The position numbers and the translations under genes are program-made. From the IMG/VR virus record IMGVR_UViG_3300023179_000147, positions 1-52,438 of that record: a DNA stretch of 52,438 nt; one strand, written 5' to 3'. The stretch is from a virus. Below are positions 33,113-42,894 of the stretch, piece by piece. How positions within the stretch are numbered: the first letter of the stretch is position 1; every line of letters begins with the position of its first letter. The notes below the pieces were generated by a model that made no database searches, had not been told where the DNA came from, and saw only the letters and a list, made by a program, of their open reading frames with translations.

Positions 33113-36100
33113 TCATTGCACCTGGGTCAGGTTGTTGGCCACCACGAAGTCAAGCGAGACGAACTCGATGCTCTTGGTGGGCTGGACGAAGATCTTACCA
33201 CGGATGGTGTTGTTGAGGACGTCGTCCTGGGTCGTGGTGGAAGAGTCGATCACGACCTTGAAGCGCTCGAGGCCGCTGAGCTGCTGGATCCTCTGGAGTC
33301 GTGGTGTGACGGCGGCAGAGAACCGAGCGAGGGTTGCCTCACGGTTTGGCTCAAACAGGATGGTCTGTGCGATGTCGCGGACCTGACGACGGATGTCGAT
33401 GAGGAGGCGACGGACGTTGACGCGATCGAGGGCCGAGGCGGCAACCTGAAGCGTCTTCTGACCCCACACCACGATACCACCACGGGGGTTGGTACCGCTG
33501 CGAGCGGCGCCCGGGAAGGCAACGATCGGGTTGATTGAGGAGTCGTAGAGGGTATCCATATCAGACTGGCTTAGTCTGACTCTGGGCTCTAGGGCGACGT
33601 CAGGTAGTGCACCGCGGGTGAAACCTGCGGGAGCGAACCAAGGATGACCGACTGCGTCGTTGAGTGACAGAGCAGAGAGCACAAGCACTGATGGAGGCGC
33701 CTGGATGTTGACTCCGATTGGGTCTCTGTAGAGCACGTCTGGGAAGTATGCTGCTGCAAACGATGAATCTACTGAGCGGTTATTGAACTGCGAGACCGTG
33801 GTAGTAACCGAAGGTAGCATCGTATCATCTGTGACCGGGTTGTCATTCTCGTCATGCTGCTCGATATCCATGATGTAGAGAGCATCATAACGATCCATGA
33901 CAGCTAGTGTCGCAGTGTCGGTAACGATGGGCTCACGGATACCAGGTATCGCAAGAAGCTGTATATCGAGATTGACGACGTTAGCCATCACGTCAAGTGC
34001 CTTGAGATAGGTACGAACCGTTGGGCCGTCCTGTAGGAGTCGACCGGCAGCGTTCATGTCAGCGTGTGCAGCGTTATCACTGAGGGACGCTTCATCATTA
34101 TTGAAGATATTGACACCGTCAAATCCACCCTGCATGATGCATGAGAACTTAGCAAATTGTCTATTTGCAGACACTTTGAGGTCTTCGACTTTCAAGCCCC
34201 TGACCTTGTTCTCGTCGCCCTTGCCGTCTGATGCGACACCAGAGAGATCAACTGATCCCGGATTGCCATTACGAGCATATACAGCTTTGACCCACTTGGT
34301 GGGATCGGCGAACCCGCCGCTTGCAGTCGATCCAGTTACAACCTGCACGTTCTCAAGCGAGAAGAAGTTGTTACAGAAACGATCTGAATCTATAACCCCG
34401 AGTGCAGCAGTGTCAGGCTGCCCTGAGTTGCTGCCCGTGATGAAATGGGCGGCGCCCACTGCAAAATTAGGGAAGTACTTAGCAAACGATTTGAGTGAAT
34501 TGTTCGGAACAATGCTGTTGTTCTTCTTGAGAAGAGAGTCGGGATGCTCAAACTGGGCGCCCCAGTAAAACTTAGGCTCTACTTGCTCCTTTGTCGTCCA
34601 TTCAGTCGATAGAGTGACCTTGCGACGGAACGGAAGTGGAGGAGTCAAAGATCTCTTGAGGGTGTCAGCATCAAGTAGTGCAGAAGCATTGACACCGCCG
34701 ACAGTGGGAAGGGGAGCCGAACCGCTTGTAACCAAGTGGCTAATACCACGGAAGCCCATTGGAAGTGCTGATGGATCAACGAATCCGTTGACCACGTCTG
34801 GATGCACTTCTACACGGACGTAATTTGAGCGGTTGGGATAATTGCCTTCTACTACGAGCTTCTGTGAATCTTCCTCACGATCGAAGTCATAGTAAGCGTA
34901 TATATCGCCGATTACCTTTGCAATATAGCGATCAGACGACGGATCTAGGTTCACACCGTTGAAGACTTCGTTGGGAAGGTTCTTCTTGTCAAGATCACGA
35001 TCTGTCCAATCACGAAGCACGACGTTGAAAGATCCGTATTTGTTGAGCGGATCAGTCGATGGAGTGATGTTCTCAATTGCAACCTTGAAGTTAGTCGATG
35101 CACTGGAGCCATCATCAAGTGTGTGTAGTCTAAAGAGATCCTGTGGTCTGCCGCCGAATTTTTGTGAAACCATCCAAGGCGACACAGCGTGACCGAATCG
35201 ATCCTTGAACGACTCATAATTTGGCACAGTCGACGTCGAGGTGTCATACGGGACCGATGATGATACGACGAAAGCTACGGGCTCGGCGCCGGCATTCCCG
35301 ACTATCGCAGAGTTCAATGAGTCAGGAATGAGGTTCGTACCCGTGACAGTAGCCAAGGAAGGATGGATGTCCCAATTAGCGTACAGATAGTGTCCAGCAA
35401 CTTCGCTCTTAAGCGGATCAGTGTTCAGGGTTTTAGCAAAGTAGTTGTTGGATGTCGGATCAAAAGAAGCTGTGATGACGTTTGGATATTTTACATCTAA
35501 ACCCTTATGTCCGTTGAGGAATAGAGTGAACTCCTGCTTTGGGCTTCCGTTGTTTGATAGGACGACTGAACCCACTGTGCCACCCTTCGTAGCATATAGC
35601 GTATTGCCCACTGCGTTTGCTAGGGGAGCTGAGCTGTCAGAACCCGGGACAGAAGACGATAGGCTGATCAGAACGCCTGAAGGCGCCATGAGAACGCCAC
35701 GGACTATTGGAAGCGCGTCTGAAACACCGGGCGTAACAGAACCAGGCCCCTGTAGCCCAGCCTCACTGAAGTAAGTTGATCCTGCTGATTCAGACATGAA
35801 ACAACCCAAGAAGTAAGTCCTGCCGGGTTGACCGTTAGAATTTGCAAGAGCATTGGGTAGAATCGCACCTAGATCGCCACGGCTCTTATCAGTGTTGGGT
35901 AGCTCGGATCCGACCTTGAAGCCGGCAGAATTTACGAATCCCGTTGCGTCTCTCTTACGACCGTCACCGACGCCGAGAACCCTAAGATACGTAACCGACT
36001 GTGCATTTCGTAGCCACTCAATGACGGCCAGCGGTCCAAACTTCTTACCATCTGTTGTCCCAAACTTAGAGTACCAATCTGATAAATTACCGACGGTGAT

Positions 36101-36235
36101 TGGGACAAACGCAGGACCTTTCATCGAAGTTCCAACAATACCTGCAGGAACACCGGAAGGTTGCTGTGTTACTGGACTAGAGATGTCAATCTCCCTTGCT
36201 GTCACTCCTGCGCTTCCAAATTTTAGTTGTGCCAT
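33113..36235 (-). CDS. tail sheath protein, paralogue 1
   Basis: A 1,040-residue contractile-sheath subunit, longer than T4 gp18 (659) because of large inserted surface domains. The N-terminus reads REIDISSPVTQQPSGVPAGI and GPAFVPITVGNLSDW. The conserved C-terminal sheath domain contains GGIVVWGQKTLQV, SALDRVNVRRLLIDIRRQV and IRGKIFVQPTKSIEFVSLDF. These elements match the second sheath gene at 36275 nearly residue for residue, while the centre differs. The frame ends just before a stem-loop. It is translated from a transcript shared with the upstream sheath gene or from a weak promoter in the 39-base gap. Confidence 0.95.
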   Translation of the reverse strand: MAQLKFGSAGVTAREIDISSPVTQQPSGVPAGIVGTSMKGPAFVPITVGNLSDWYSKFGTTDGKKFGPLAVIEWLRNAQSVTYLRVLGVGDGRKRDATGFVNSAGFKVGSELPNTDKSRGDLGAILPNALANSNGQPGRTYFLGCFMSESAGSTYFSEAGLQGPGSVTPGVSDALPIVRGVLMAPSGVLISLSSSVPGSDSSAPLANAVGNTLYATKGGTVGSVVLSNNGSPKQEFTLFLNGHKGLDVKYPNVITASFDPTSNNYFAKTLNTDPLKSEVAGHYLYANWDIHPSLATVTGTNLIPDSLNSAIVGNAGAEPVAFVVSSSVPYDTSTSTVPNYESFKDRFGHAVSPWMVSQKFGGRPQDLFRLHTLDDGSSASTNFKVAIENITPSTDPLNKYGSFNVVLRDWTDRDLDKKNLPNEVFNGVNLDPSSDRYIAKVIGDIYAYYDFDREEDSQKLVVEGNYPNRSNYVRVEVHPDVVNGFVDPSALPMGFRGISHLVTSGSAPLPTVGGVNASALLDADTLKRSLTPPLPFRRKVTLSTEWTTKEQVEPKFYWGAQFEHPDSLLKKNNSIVPNNSLKSFAKYFPNFAVGAAHFITGSNSGQPDTAALGVIDSDRFCNNFFSLENVQVVTGSTASGGFADPTKWVKAVYARNGNPGSVDLSGVASDGKGDENKVRGLKVEDLKVSANRQFAKFSCIMQGGFDGVNIFNNDEASLSDNAAHADMNAAGRLLQDGPTVRTYLKALDVMANVVNLDIQLLAIPGIREPIVTDTATLAVMDRYDALYIMDIEQHDENDNPVTDDTMLPSVTTTVSQFNNRSVDSSFAAAYFPDVLYRDPIGVNIQAPPSVLVLSALSLNDAVGHPWFAPAGFTRGALPDVALEPRVRLSQSDMDTLYDSSINPIVAFPGAARSGTNPRGGIVVWGQKTLQVAASALDRVNVRRLLIDIRRQVRDIAQTILFEPNREATLARFSAAVTPRLQRIQQLSGLERFKVVIDSSTTTQDDVLNNTIRGKIFVQPTKSIEFVSLDFVVANNLTQVQ

Positions 36236-36274
36236 TTAACTCTCCGATTTTCTAACTATTCAGCTTGAAGCGTT

Positions 36275-39200
36275 TCAAACGAACTGAACACCACTATTTG
36301 TAATGACAAAGTCGATGGCGATATACTCAACGACTCTCGTCGGCACTACGACGATTCTTCCGTTGAGCTTGTTGAGGTCTGTGTCCTCTTGAGTGTTGTT
36401 CGACTCATTGCAGACCACCTGGAACGCCTCAATTCCTGCTTGTGCCTGGATGAGACCAAGCTGGAACGATGCGTCTGCAACAAACTTGTTGCGAACTGCG
36501 GGTGTGTTCTGCTCAAAGACAATCCTCTGTGCAATGCCGATGATGATACGCTTGATCTCTAGCATCAAGCGGCGGACGTTGACACGGTCGAGAGCTGACT
36601 TATTGACCTTCAGCGTCTTCTGTCCGTATATCACGAATCCCAGACGAGGGAACGACGCAATCGGATTGATGCGCGACTCGTACAAGCGATCACGGTCAGG
36701 AACGTTGAGTCTAACCGCGACGTTAGACACGAAGTCGAGGGCCGCGCGATTGAAACCGGCTGGTGCGAACCAAGGGTACGATACACGGTCGTTGAAAGCA
36801 AGGGCGCCGAGTGCAGCGACCGATGCGGGCACCTTTACCCTGCGACGATTAGTTGCATCATCGATGAATATGTCGGGGTAATAAACTGCTGCGTAGTCGT
36901 TGTCGATCGATCTTGTGTCAAAGTCTGCAGCTGTGAGGTTGATGTTTGGCTTGGCAGATGAATCATCGTACAGGCGAGATCCACCGTCGTCGTACGATGG
37001 AACATCCATCACATACACTGCAAGGCCATAATCTCGAACTTTCTTCATCGTTAGGTCAGTGATGTATGGTTCGCGAATGCCAGGGATTGTAAGTATGTTG
37101 TTGTTTGCCTCGAGCGGGTTTGTCATAACATCGACTGCTGCAAGATACGATGCAACACCATTGTTAGAGACGTCCTCGCCAGAAGGATTACTCAAGAATC
37201 CTGCTGGGACGAACCCAGGTGAAGCTCCTCCATTGACGTCGAACGATACAGACTTATCATTGAGTCGGCGAGCATCACGGTTTAGGAAGTTAGTTCCATC
37301 AAACCCGCCGTACATGAAGTTAGTGAATTTCATGTATGAAGAAAAGCGGTTGAATTGAGAGGGCGTGGCAGTCGACAGAAGCGTGGCAAAAGTTATTCTA
37401 TTGCTGCCGTTGTCGTTCCACGTGTAATTTGTGTTATCGAGTTTAGCATTCCTGATATAGGCAGCCTCTTTCATGTGTGTATTGACTGATGCAGTGATAT
37501 CAGCAACGCTACCGTTCCCAAGAACTACCTTAGATAATGTAAACTTGTTGTTATTGACGACGTCTGCGTTAGACCCAGTGACAAGAGCGTCGAGCTTGTG
37601 AATGCCAACAAATCTAGTCAAACCCTCAAGGAGATTGTTCTTCTCACTACTCACGTTAGCGTTTCTAACGTCAGTAGAATACGGGTCAGAAGTCACGCTG
37701 CTTCTTTCAAACATAGCACCCCAGTAATATGCTGAATTAGCGTGCTCAGACGGACCAGCAGCTCCTGCAAGTCCTGACGTGGCAGTCTCGCCGCGAGTTA
37801 CCTTGTATCTAAGCGGAAGCGGGGGCATGAAAGACCCAGTCAAAGCTAGTGCACCGGCTGCAAGCTGGCCAGCAAGTCTAGACGCAGATGGCGACAAGAC
37901 GTCTGTGTCGGCAAGCATCGAATTGACGTTGAGCGCTTCAGGTCCGCGGAAACCGAATGGCAAAGATTCTGCGGGAATTGCTCCGGTCTCGATGGCAGGA
38001 TTCATGATGACCCTGACATACGTAGATTGGTTGTTGTACTTGCCCGTGGCGACGATTCTCTTCTCCGAGGGGTTGACTGCGTCGAAGCTATAGAAAACCT
38101 TGCGGTCGCCAATCTTCTTGGCAATGTAATTCTCTGAGCTTGGGTCGAGGCTGCAATTTGAGAACTGCTCTATGACCTTGGGCGTCGTGTCTGTGTCATT
38201 CCAGTCACGAATCTGCACGTTGAACGTTCCGTGCTTATTTGAGTCGTTGGTTGAAGCCTTGACGTTACTAATCGAGATCTTATAGAGTGAATTTGCATAC
38301 TCACCGTCGTCGATTGACTCAAACTTGAAGAGATCATATTCCGTGGTGCCGAAAGGCTGAGAGATAAAATACGATGACGCAGGAGCCTTGAAACGTGTAT
38401 CGTAAGACCCAAAGACCTCACGGAAGAACCGGTTTGGGTTACCGTCATTAGAGTGATTAGACGATCCGCTAAGTATGGCAACTGGGTAGGATGAACTTAC
38501 CCAGGCAACGTTCACGTCAACTGCAAAATCAGCGTGGAGATAGTGTTGCTCTTGGACAAACTTATCAGGATCTGTGTTGAGAACCTTACCAAAGTAATCT
38601 TTGCTTGATGGATCGAACGAGGCGGTAAAGACCTTGATACCAGGAACAGAGTCTGTCGTGCAGAAAGAAGATCCAAGCGAAGAAGAAACTAGAAGCTTGA
38701 ACTTTCCGAAACTGTCAACTGTTGTGCTATCATTGACGGCTGAGCCGACCGTAGAAGGGACCTGTGTCGACAAGGGTAGAACCATCACCCTTGAAGTCTT
38801 GGGAGTCATTACGAGACCCCTTACTAAATTAACAGTGTCACTGGTGACCGAATCATTGTCAACAAACATTGGCATGCCGAAAGCAGCATTGGTCGATAAA
38901 GCGTGCTTGGCTGTCAAGAACTGAACGACACCTGAATCCCTTTTATCTGAGACACCAGCGCTTGCCGATCCCGACAGGATAAACCCTGCGTTCTTGACTG
39001 TCCCGTAATCAGCAGTGTTAGAGATGTCTGCATCAGAAGCATTAGCACCAGCGCCAAGAACTCTCATGTATGTGAGAGCTGAGCGATGCTTCAAGAACTC
39101 ATTCACTGCGTAAGGACCGAAGTGTTTTGGATCAAGATTACCAAACTTCTGAACAAATTCGTTCATATTTGCAACGGTAACGGGAACGAAAGCGGGACCC

Positions 39201-39316
39201 TTGTTAGCCGTGCCAATGACTGCAGCGGGTACGCCGACGGGGCCTGTAGCTGCAGGAGCGGAAAGGTCAATCTCACGCTCGTAAAAATTGGGCGACTTGA
39301 ATGTCTGCTCAGCCAT
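36275..39316 (-). CDS. tail sheath protein, paralogue 2
   Basis: A 1,013-residue second sheath subunit. It keeps the N-terminal REIDLSAPAATGPVGVPAAV and GPAFVPVTVANMNEF and the C-terminal GQKTLKVNKSALDRVNVRRL, IAQRIVFEQN and LNGRIVVVPTRVVEYIAIDF, but its central region is unlike paralogue 1. AAGGAGATCAGATA precedes the ATG. The pair may assemble as a mixed sheath, or one copy may form a specialised part of it. Duplication followed by divergence is the simplest explanation. Confidence 0.95.
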   Translation of the reverse strand: MAEQTFKSPNFYEREIDLSAPAATGPVGVPAAVIGTANKGPAFVPVTVANMNEFVQKFGNLDPKHFGPYAVNEFLKHRSALTYMRVLGAGANASDADISNTADYGTVKNAGFILSGSASAGVSDKRDSGVVQFLTAKHALSTNAAFGMPMFVDNDSVTSDTVNLVRGLVMTPKTSRVMVLPLSTQVPSTVGSAVNDSTTVDSFGKFKLLVSSSLGSSFCTTDSVPGIKVFTASFDPSSKDYFGKVLNTDPDKFVQEQHYLHADFAVDVNVAWVSSSYPVAILSGSSNHSNDGNPNRFFREVFGSYDTRFKAPASSYFISQPFGTTEYDLFKFESIDDGEYANSLYKISISNVKASTNDSNKHGTFNVQIRDWNDTDTTPKVIEQFSNCSLDPSSENYIAKKIGDRKVFYSFDAVNPSEKRIVATGKYNNQSTYVRVIMNPAIETGAIPAESLPFGFRGPEALNVNSMLADTDVLSPSASRLAGQLAAGALALTGSFMPPLPLRYKVTRGETATSGLAGAAGPSEHANSAYYWGAMFERSSVTSDPYSTDVRNANVSSEKNNLLEGLTRFVGIHKLDALVTGSNADVVNNNKFTLSKVVLGNGSVADITASVNTHMKEAAYIRNAKLDNTNYTWNDNGSNRITFATLLSTATPSQFNRFSSYMKFTNFMYGGFDGTNFLNRDARRLNDKSVSFDVNGGASPGFVPAGFLSNPSGEDVSNNGVASYLAAVDVMTNPLEANNNILTIPGIREPYITDLTMKKVRDYGLAVYVMDVPSYDDGGSRLYDDSSAKPNINLTAADFDTRSIDNDYAAVYYPDIFIDDATNRRRVKVPASVAALGALAFNDRVSYPWFAPAGFNRAALDFVSNVAVRLNVPDRDRLYESRINPIASFPRLGFVIYGQKTLKVNKSALDRVNVRRLMLEIKRIIIGIAQRIVFEQNTPAVRNKFVADASFQLGLIQAQAGIEAFQVVCNESNNTQEDTDLNKLNGRIVVVPTRVVEYIAIDFVITNSGVQFV

Positions 39317-39374
39317 TATCTGATCTCCTTGAATCTTAGATTCTTGACATAACTATCATGGTCAAGGTCAGAAT

Positions 39375-40655
39375 TCACTTCTTAGTGATGATTATGTCCA
39401 GCCCACCAAGCTGTGCTCCGCTGTAAACTGTCTCTCCCTTTGAATTCTTAGTGACAGTTTTGATTGAATATCCACGGGGAAGAGTGGATGAAGCTGGATC
39501 ATGAGATCTAGTCACAGGATCTATATCTTCGGGAACGTTGCCCATCATATCATCAGCAACGTCAGGTAATATGGGATACACTTTCTGCTGTCTCCACCCA
39601 ACGCTTCTTTGATCTCTGCGCACGTTGCCTTGCTCGTCGAGTGGCAGAGTCGGATCATCAGAGCCAAGAACATACGTCGAAGAAATATTTTCAATCAACT
39701 CATCAGCAGCCGTTGTAGTGAACTCAACGATGGGAGAAGAGACATATCGCTTGATTGGAACTGGACTGCCGGGTGATGAATTTGCGAAGAAGTAAGCAGG
39801 CACTGAAATAGTGAAAGTGTTCTTGATGAATCTTTCCTGCTGTGACATATCATCGAAATTTGTCTCAAGAGTAAAACTACCGTCATCGACCTTCGCAACA
39901 AACCAATACCCCTTGGGAGTTTCAAGTTTCCACGACTGACCCTGCGGCAATAACGAGCTGATTATTTTTTCCATAATCTGGTTCGAGTGTTGGGTGTACT
40001 GAGACCACACCGTTATCGAATACTTTGCTGTGTAAAATTGGGGTGCCGGCACGACGATCGTCTCAAACACGTTATTGCGAAGGTTTGGCGTCAAGTAGGC
40101 ACCATCTCGAACAAACTTTGTGCTTGATAGCTCGCCGACTTGATTGTCAGTCGTTACTTGACCTGATGTATGCTTGCTCGTAGATGGTACAGCAAGATTC
40201 TGCTGATTGGGCAGCAATAATCTGTTTATTAGTGCTTGGTAATCCCTGTCTGATTTATCAAGCCTTCTTCTGACCACAATCTCTCCTTGCTGCTGGTTTA
40301 TACCGCGGGCAGCAATATCATCACTCACACTTTGGTTCATGTCTGTTCGCATGATAGTGATAAGGGGCAGGATGAGTGTACTGTTTCGATCTCTAATCGG
40401 TCTGCCGCGCTTCAGGAGTGCCCATTTTTCTCCAGCTGCAAATATGATCGGCACTTTTGTGACGGGCACACTTCCGACACCGCCGTACTCGGGCACAATC
40501 TCTTTTTCGAATAAATTGAAAAGTGAAGTGTCAACGTCTTCTATTCCACACGGGGGAATAGTCAGATCAGTTTGCCCCTGCTTCTTTTCATACCCAGTTG
40601 GTAGAGGAGACTGTCCGTAGCTTACTTGTGATCCGGGATTAAATCGAGTGGGCAT
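39375..40655 (-). CDS. tail completion / sheath-terminator-like virion protein
   Basis: A 426-residue virion protein encoded between the gp14-like neck gene and the sheath genes, the position of gp15 (tail terminator) in T4. A recognisable core lies at about 205-330 (TAKYSITVWSQYTQHSNQIM, GYWFVAKVDDGSFTLETNFD, FTISVPAYFFANS). It resembles phage proteins that cap the tail and contact the neck. The N-terminal 170 residues are Gln/Arg-rich. The gp15 assignment rests mainly on gene order and this core. It starts 12 bases after the gp14-like stop. Confidence 0.65.
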   Translation of the reverse strand: MPTRFNPGSQVSYGQSPLPTGYEKKQGQTDLTIPPCGIEDVDTSLFNLFEKEIVPEYGGVGSVPVTKVPIIFAAGEKWALLKRGRPIRDRNSTLILPLITIMRTDMNQSVSDDIAARGINQQQGEIVVRRRLDKSDRDYQALINRLLLPNQQNLAVPSTSKHTSGQVTTDNQVGELSSTKFVRDGAYLTPNLRNNVFETIVVPAPQFYTAKYSITVWSQYTQHSNQIMEKIISSLLPQGQSWKLETPKGYWFVAKVDDGSFTLETNFDDMSQQERFIKNTFTISVPAYFFANSSPGSPVPIKRYVSSPIVEFTTTAADELIENISSTYVLGSDDPTLPLDEQGNVRRDQRSVGWRQQKVYPILPDVADDMMGNVPEDIDPVTRSHDPASSTLPRGYSIKTVTKNSKGETVYSGAQLGGLDIIITKK

Positions 40656-40667
40656 ATTCTTTTCTCC

Positions 40668-41336
40668 TCACTCATCGTAGAAGGAAGATCCCACACCCTG
40701 CGGATCGCCCTTCACCGAGACCTCCTTGGGTCCTGTTAGGGGTTTATCAAGAACACCATTTTCAACAAGGTCCCTCTTGTCACCGGTGGGATCACCGTTC
40801 TGATCAAGAGCTTCGCCACGCTGTTGATGAAATTCTGTTTGCACAGCGTCCGCTTCAGGACGTGAGATGTCTGTTGGACCAATGGTGGGAGCCTTGAAGA
40901 GACCCTCACGGCTCTTCACACCCATGAGCTTAACACCATCTTTATGCTCTGGGAGGCCGTAGATGTTGCGCATGTAGACACGTTCTGTGATCTCATAGAA
41001 TACGTCAGAGAACGAGAAGAAGTCGCCGATGTTGACGTTGATGCCCTTGTCAACGAGATCCCTATGCTGCAAAAAAACCTCTATCTTGAACTGCGCGTCG
41101 ACTCCAAATTTATCAATCTTTGTGTCAGTTTGAAAGTTGTTATCGACTAGGCAGTCTAGTGCAATTGGATTGTCATACACTTTCTGAAGTGCTTCGTTAT
41201 ACACAGCGTGCGTCTGTGTCTTCAGCTCAGAGATTGCGTAATAGTAGATTTTTTGACCCACTACGTCTTTAATGATCTCTTTCGTGATATCACTGATGAA
41301 ATTTAGTTCGCGAAAGGTTACGAAAAGCCTTGACAT
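40668..41336 (-). CDS. neck protein, gp14-like
   Basis: A 222-residue protein whose first 160 residues resemble T4-type gp14 neck proteins: ITKEIIKDVVGQKIYYYAIS, YDNPIALDCLVDN, a beta-rich NIGDFFSFSDVFYEITE, and GVKLMGVKSREGLF. The C-terminus is a polar, probably disordered tail. gp14 closes the neck ring between head and tail. It lies 8 bases after the gp13-like gene and 12 before the tail-completion gene, which is T4 gene order. Confidence 0.8.
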   Translation of the reverse strand: MSRLFVTFRELNFISDITKEIIKDVVGQKIYYYAISELKTQTHAVYNEALQKVYDNPIALDCLVDNNFQTDTKIDKFGVDAQFKIEVFLQHRDLVDKGINVNIGDFFSFSDVFYEITERVYMRNIYGLPEHKDGVKLMGVKSREGLFKAPTIGPTDISRPEADAVQTEFHQQRGEALDQNGDPTGDKRDLVENGVLDKPLTGPKEVSVKGDPQGVGSSFYDE

Positions 41337-41344
41337 GATTCACC

Positions 41345-42523
41345 TCATCCGATCGTGATCGCAGTGCCTCGAGGCATTGGCACAAATCTTAGCTGTTTGT
41401 TGAGTGATTCTGCAGCAAGAGCGTCAGCCTCTAATAATTTCTGATGTGTCAGCTGTGCCAAAAACTCCTTCATCTGTGTCTGTAATTTATCTTTCTCTTC
41501 TTTGCCAGAGCTTACTAGACTCTCACCGTTAAGCTGGAGATCAGCATTTGGGATCGGAATCGACTGAAACTTAGATCTAATCAGGCCTAGTAACTCCTTG
41601 CACAGAGCCAACGTGTACTGTCTTATCCATTGACGACCGGGTTGGTTTATTGTCGAATACGGGATATTGTCTAGGGGCATGTTGTTCGGGCCTGAGACAC
41701 CGTATATCGTTTGATCACCATACGCTGTTGGATTGAGAACGTCCTGTGGGGGTAACACTTTGCAGTACAAATTACCAACCTGTAGATCAGTTACGGGTAT
41801 CGGGTAGATTCTCAATTTGCTACCCATGATCTCATAAGAGTATTGTGACCTGCGAACCCTAAATGCAGTCTCAAGCATACCACGACGCAAGACGTCTTCA
41901 AAGACGGGCAGAACGTAAAAAATAGTTGAATTGACGTACGACTCGTAATTGAAGTTAGTAGCCAAGAAGTTTGTCATATTGGAAGCATTGAGGAGGAAGT
42001 GTTGAGCAGCGAGGGGCTCGACGTGAAAGAGTTCAACAACCCTCATTTTACCCTTGAATCCTTCAGGCAGGTTGTCGTAGATGGGTGTGCCCGTTTGAGT
42101 ATCTAAGAGATCAGTGTATATGTTATAGTCCTGCTGACCGCCCACAAGGTTGAAATACCCCCACACTGGGTCGCTTGACCCTCCCACAAATGCGTTCGTG
42201 GCATAGGGTTCAGCCATGCGGAGAAGATACTCTAGTGATCTCTGGGCATAGCGGTTGGTGAGGTTAGTCGATCCCGTTGCTAGCCCGAGGACGTTGGTCA
42301 ATTCAGATACAATCTTTGTCTCATGGACAAGACGTGCATATTCACAAGATGCCTCTTCGAAGCAGGCCCAAATCTCCTTCTTCGTCAATTCGACCGAAAG
42401 TACATCGTCTCCTAACTTGCGCTTGACAAACGTGACCATTGAGTCAGCGTCTGTTTGAAATTCAGCATCGGAATCAAAAAATCCAAATGGTGTGGGGCTG
42501 ATGGTGGCGTTAAAGCTAGTCAT
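41345..42523 (-). CDS. neck protein, gp13-like
   Basis: A 392-residue protein resembling T4 gp13 and head-tail connector proteins: an N-terminal helical part (VTFVKRKLGDDVLSVELTKK), then a beta-rich middle with GGQQDYNIYTDL, FRVRRSQYSYEIMGSKLRIY and NLYCKVLPPQD, and a helical C-terminus. It would join the portal to the tail. TAGGGTAGG precedes the ATG, and an ATACTTA motif lies upstream at 42542, so it starts a neck-sheath transcription unit. Confidence 0.8.
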   Translation of the reverse strand: MTSFNATISPTPFGFFDSDAEFQTDADSMVTFVKRKLGDDVLSVELTKKEIWACFEEASCEYARLVHETKIVSELTNVLGLATGSTNLTNRYAQRSLEYLLRMAEPYATNAFVGGSSDPVWGYFNLVGGQQDYNIYTDLLDTQTGTPIYDNLPEGFKGKMRVVELFHVEPLAAQHFLLNASNMTNFLATNFNYESYVNSTIFYVLPVFEDVLRRGMLETAFRVRRSQYSYEIMGSKLRIYPIPVTDLQVGNLYCKVLPPQDVLNPTAYGDQTIYGVSGPNNMPLDNIPYSTINQPGRQWIRQYTLALCKELLGLIRSKFQSIPIPNADLQLNGESLVSSGKEEKDKLQTQMKEFLAQLTHQKLLEADALAAESLNKQLRFVPMPRGTAITIG

Positions 42524-42541
42524 GATACCTACCCTAGAAGA

Positions 42542-42548
42542 TAAGTAT
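42542..42548 (-). promoter_or_regulatory. candidate late-promoter motif ATACTTA before the neck genes
   Basis: CATACTTA on the minus strand in the 45-base gap upstream of the gp13-like gene; the motif ends 18 bases before the ATG at 42523. Confidence 0.5.
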
Positions 42549-42568
42549 GTTCAACTGCGATGTAGCAG

Positions 42569-42892
42569 TTACCCGCCGTGAGATTTAATCGCTCTTTCCT
42601 GACGTTCAGCACCAGCTCTTGAGCTGTGTGTGCCGAGGCGACGACGGCGGCCCGTACTTCGGTCTTTCTTCTTGGTGTAGAGACACCACTCATCTCCACA
42701 CTTCCTGATAATCTCAAAGATGTATTGACGCAGCATAGACTCCTCAAGAGTCGCATCACCATCTTCTTCGGGTCCGTTCTTGACAAGATATCGACCAGCG
42801 GATGGAGGCATATAGTCCATCATGCCCGTAGGGCCCTCCCCCGCTCCGATCTTGTCTCTGACTATCTCTTTGTCAGACTTACGGCGAGGCAT
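42569..42892 (-). CDS. small basic protein with GxxLGxHxxR motif
   Basis: A 107-residue protein. The second half has EWCLYTKKKDRSTGRRRRLG, then THSSRAGAERQERAIKSHGG. This matches a short motif (GK-x-LG-x-H-x2-R-x2-A-x2-Q-x2-AI) that ends several phage head and structural proteins. It is Arg-rich and could contact DNA. It starts two bases after the stop of the previous gene. Role unknown; head-tail joining is suggested only by position. Confidence 0.7.
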   Translation of the reverse strand: MPRRKSDKEIVRDKIGAGEGPTGMMDYMPPSAGRYLVKNGPEEDGDATLEESMLRQYIFEIIRKCGDEWCLYTKKKDRSTGRRRRLGTHSSRAGAERQERAIKSHGG

Positions 42893-42894
42893 GA

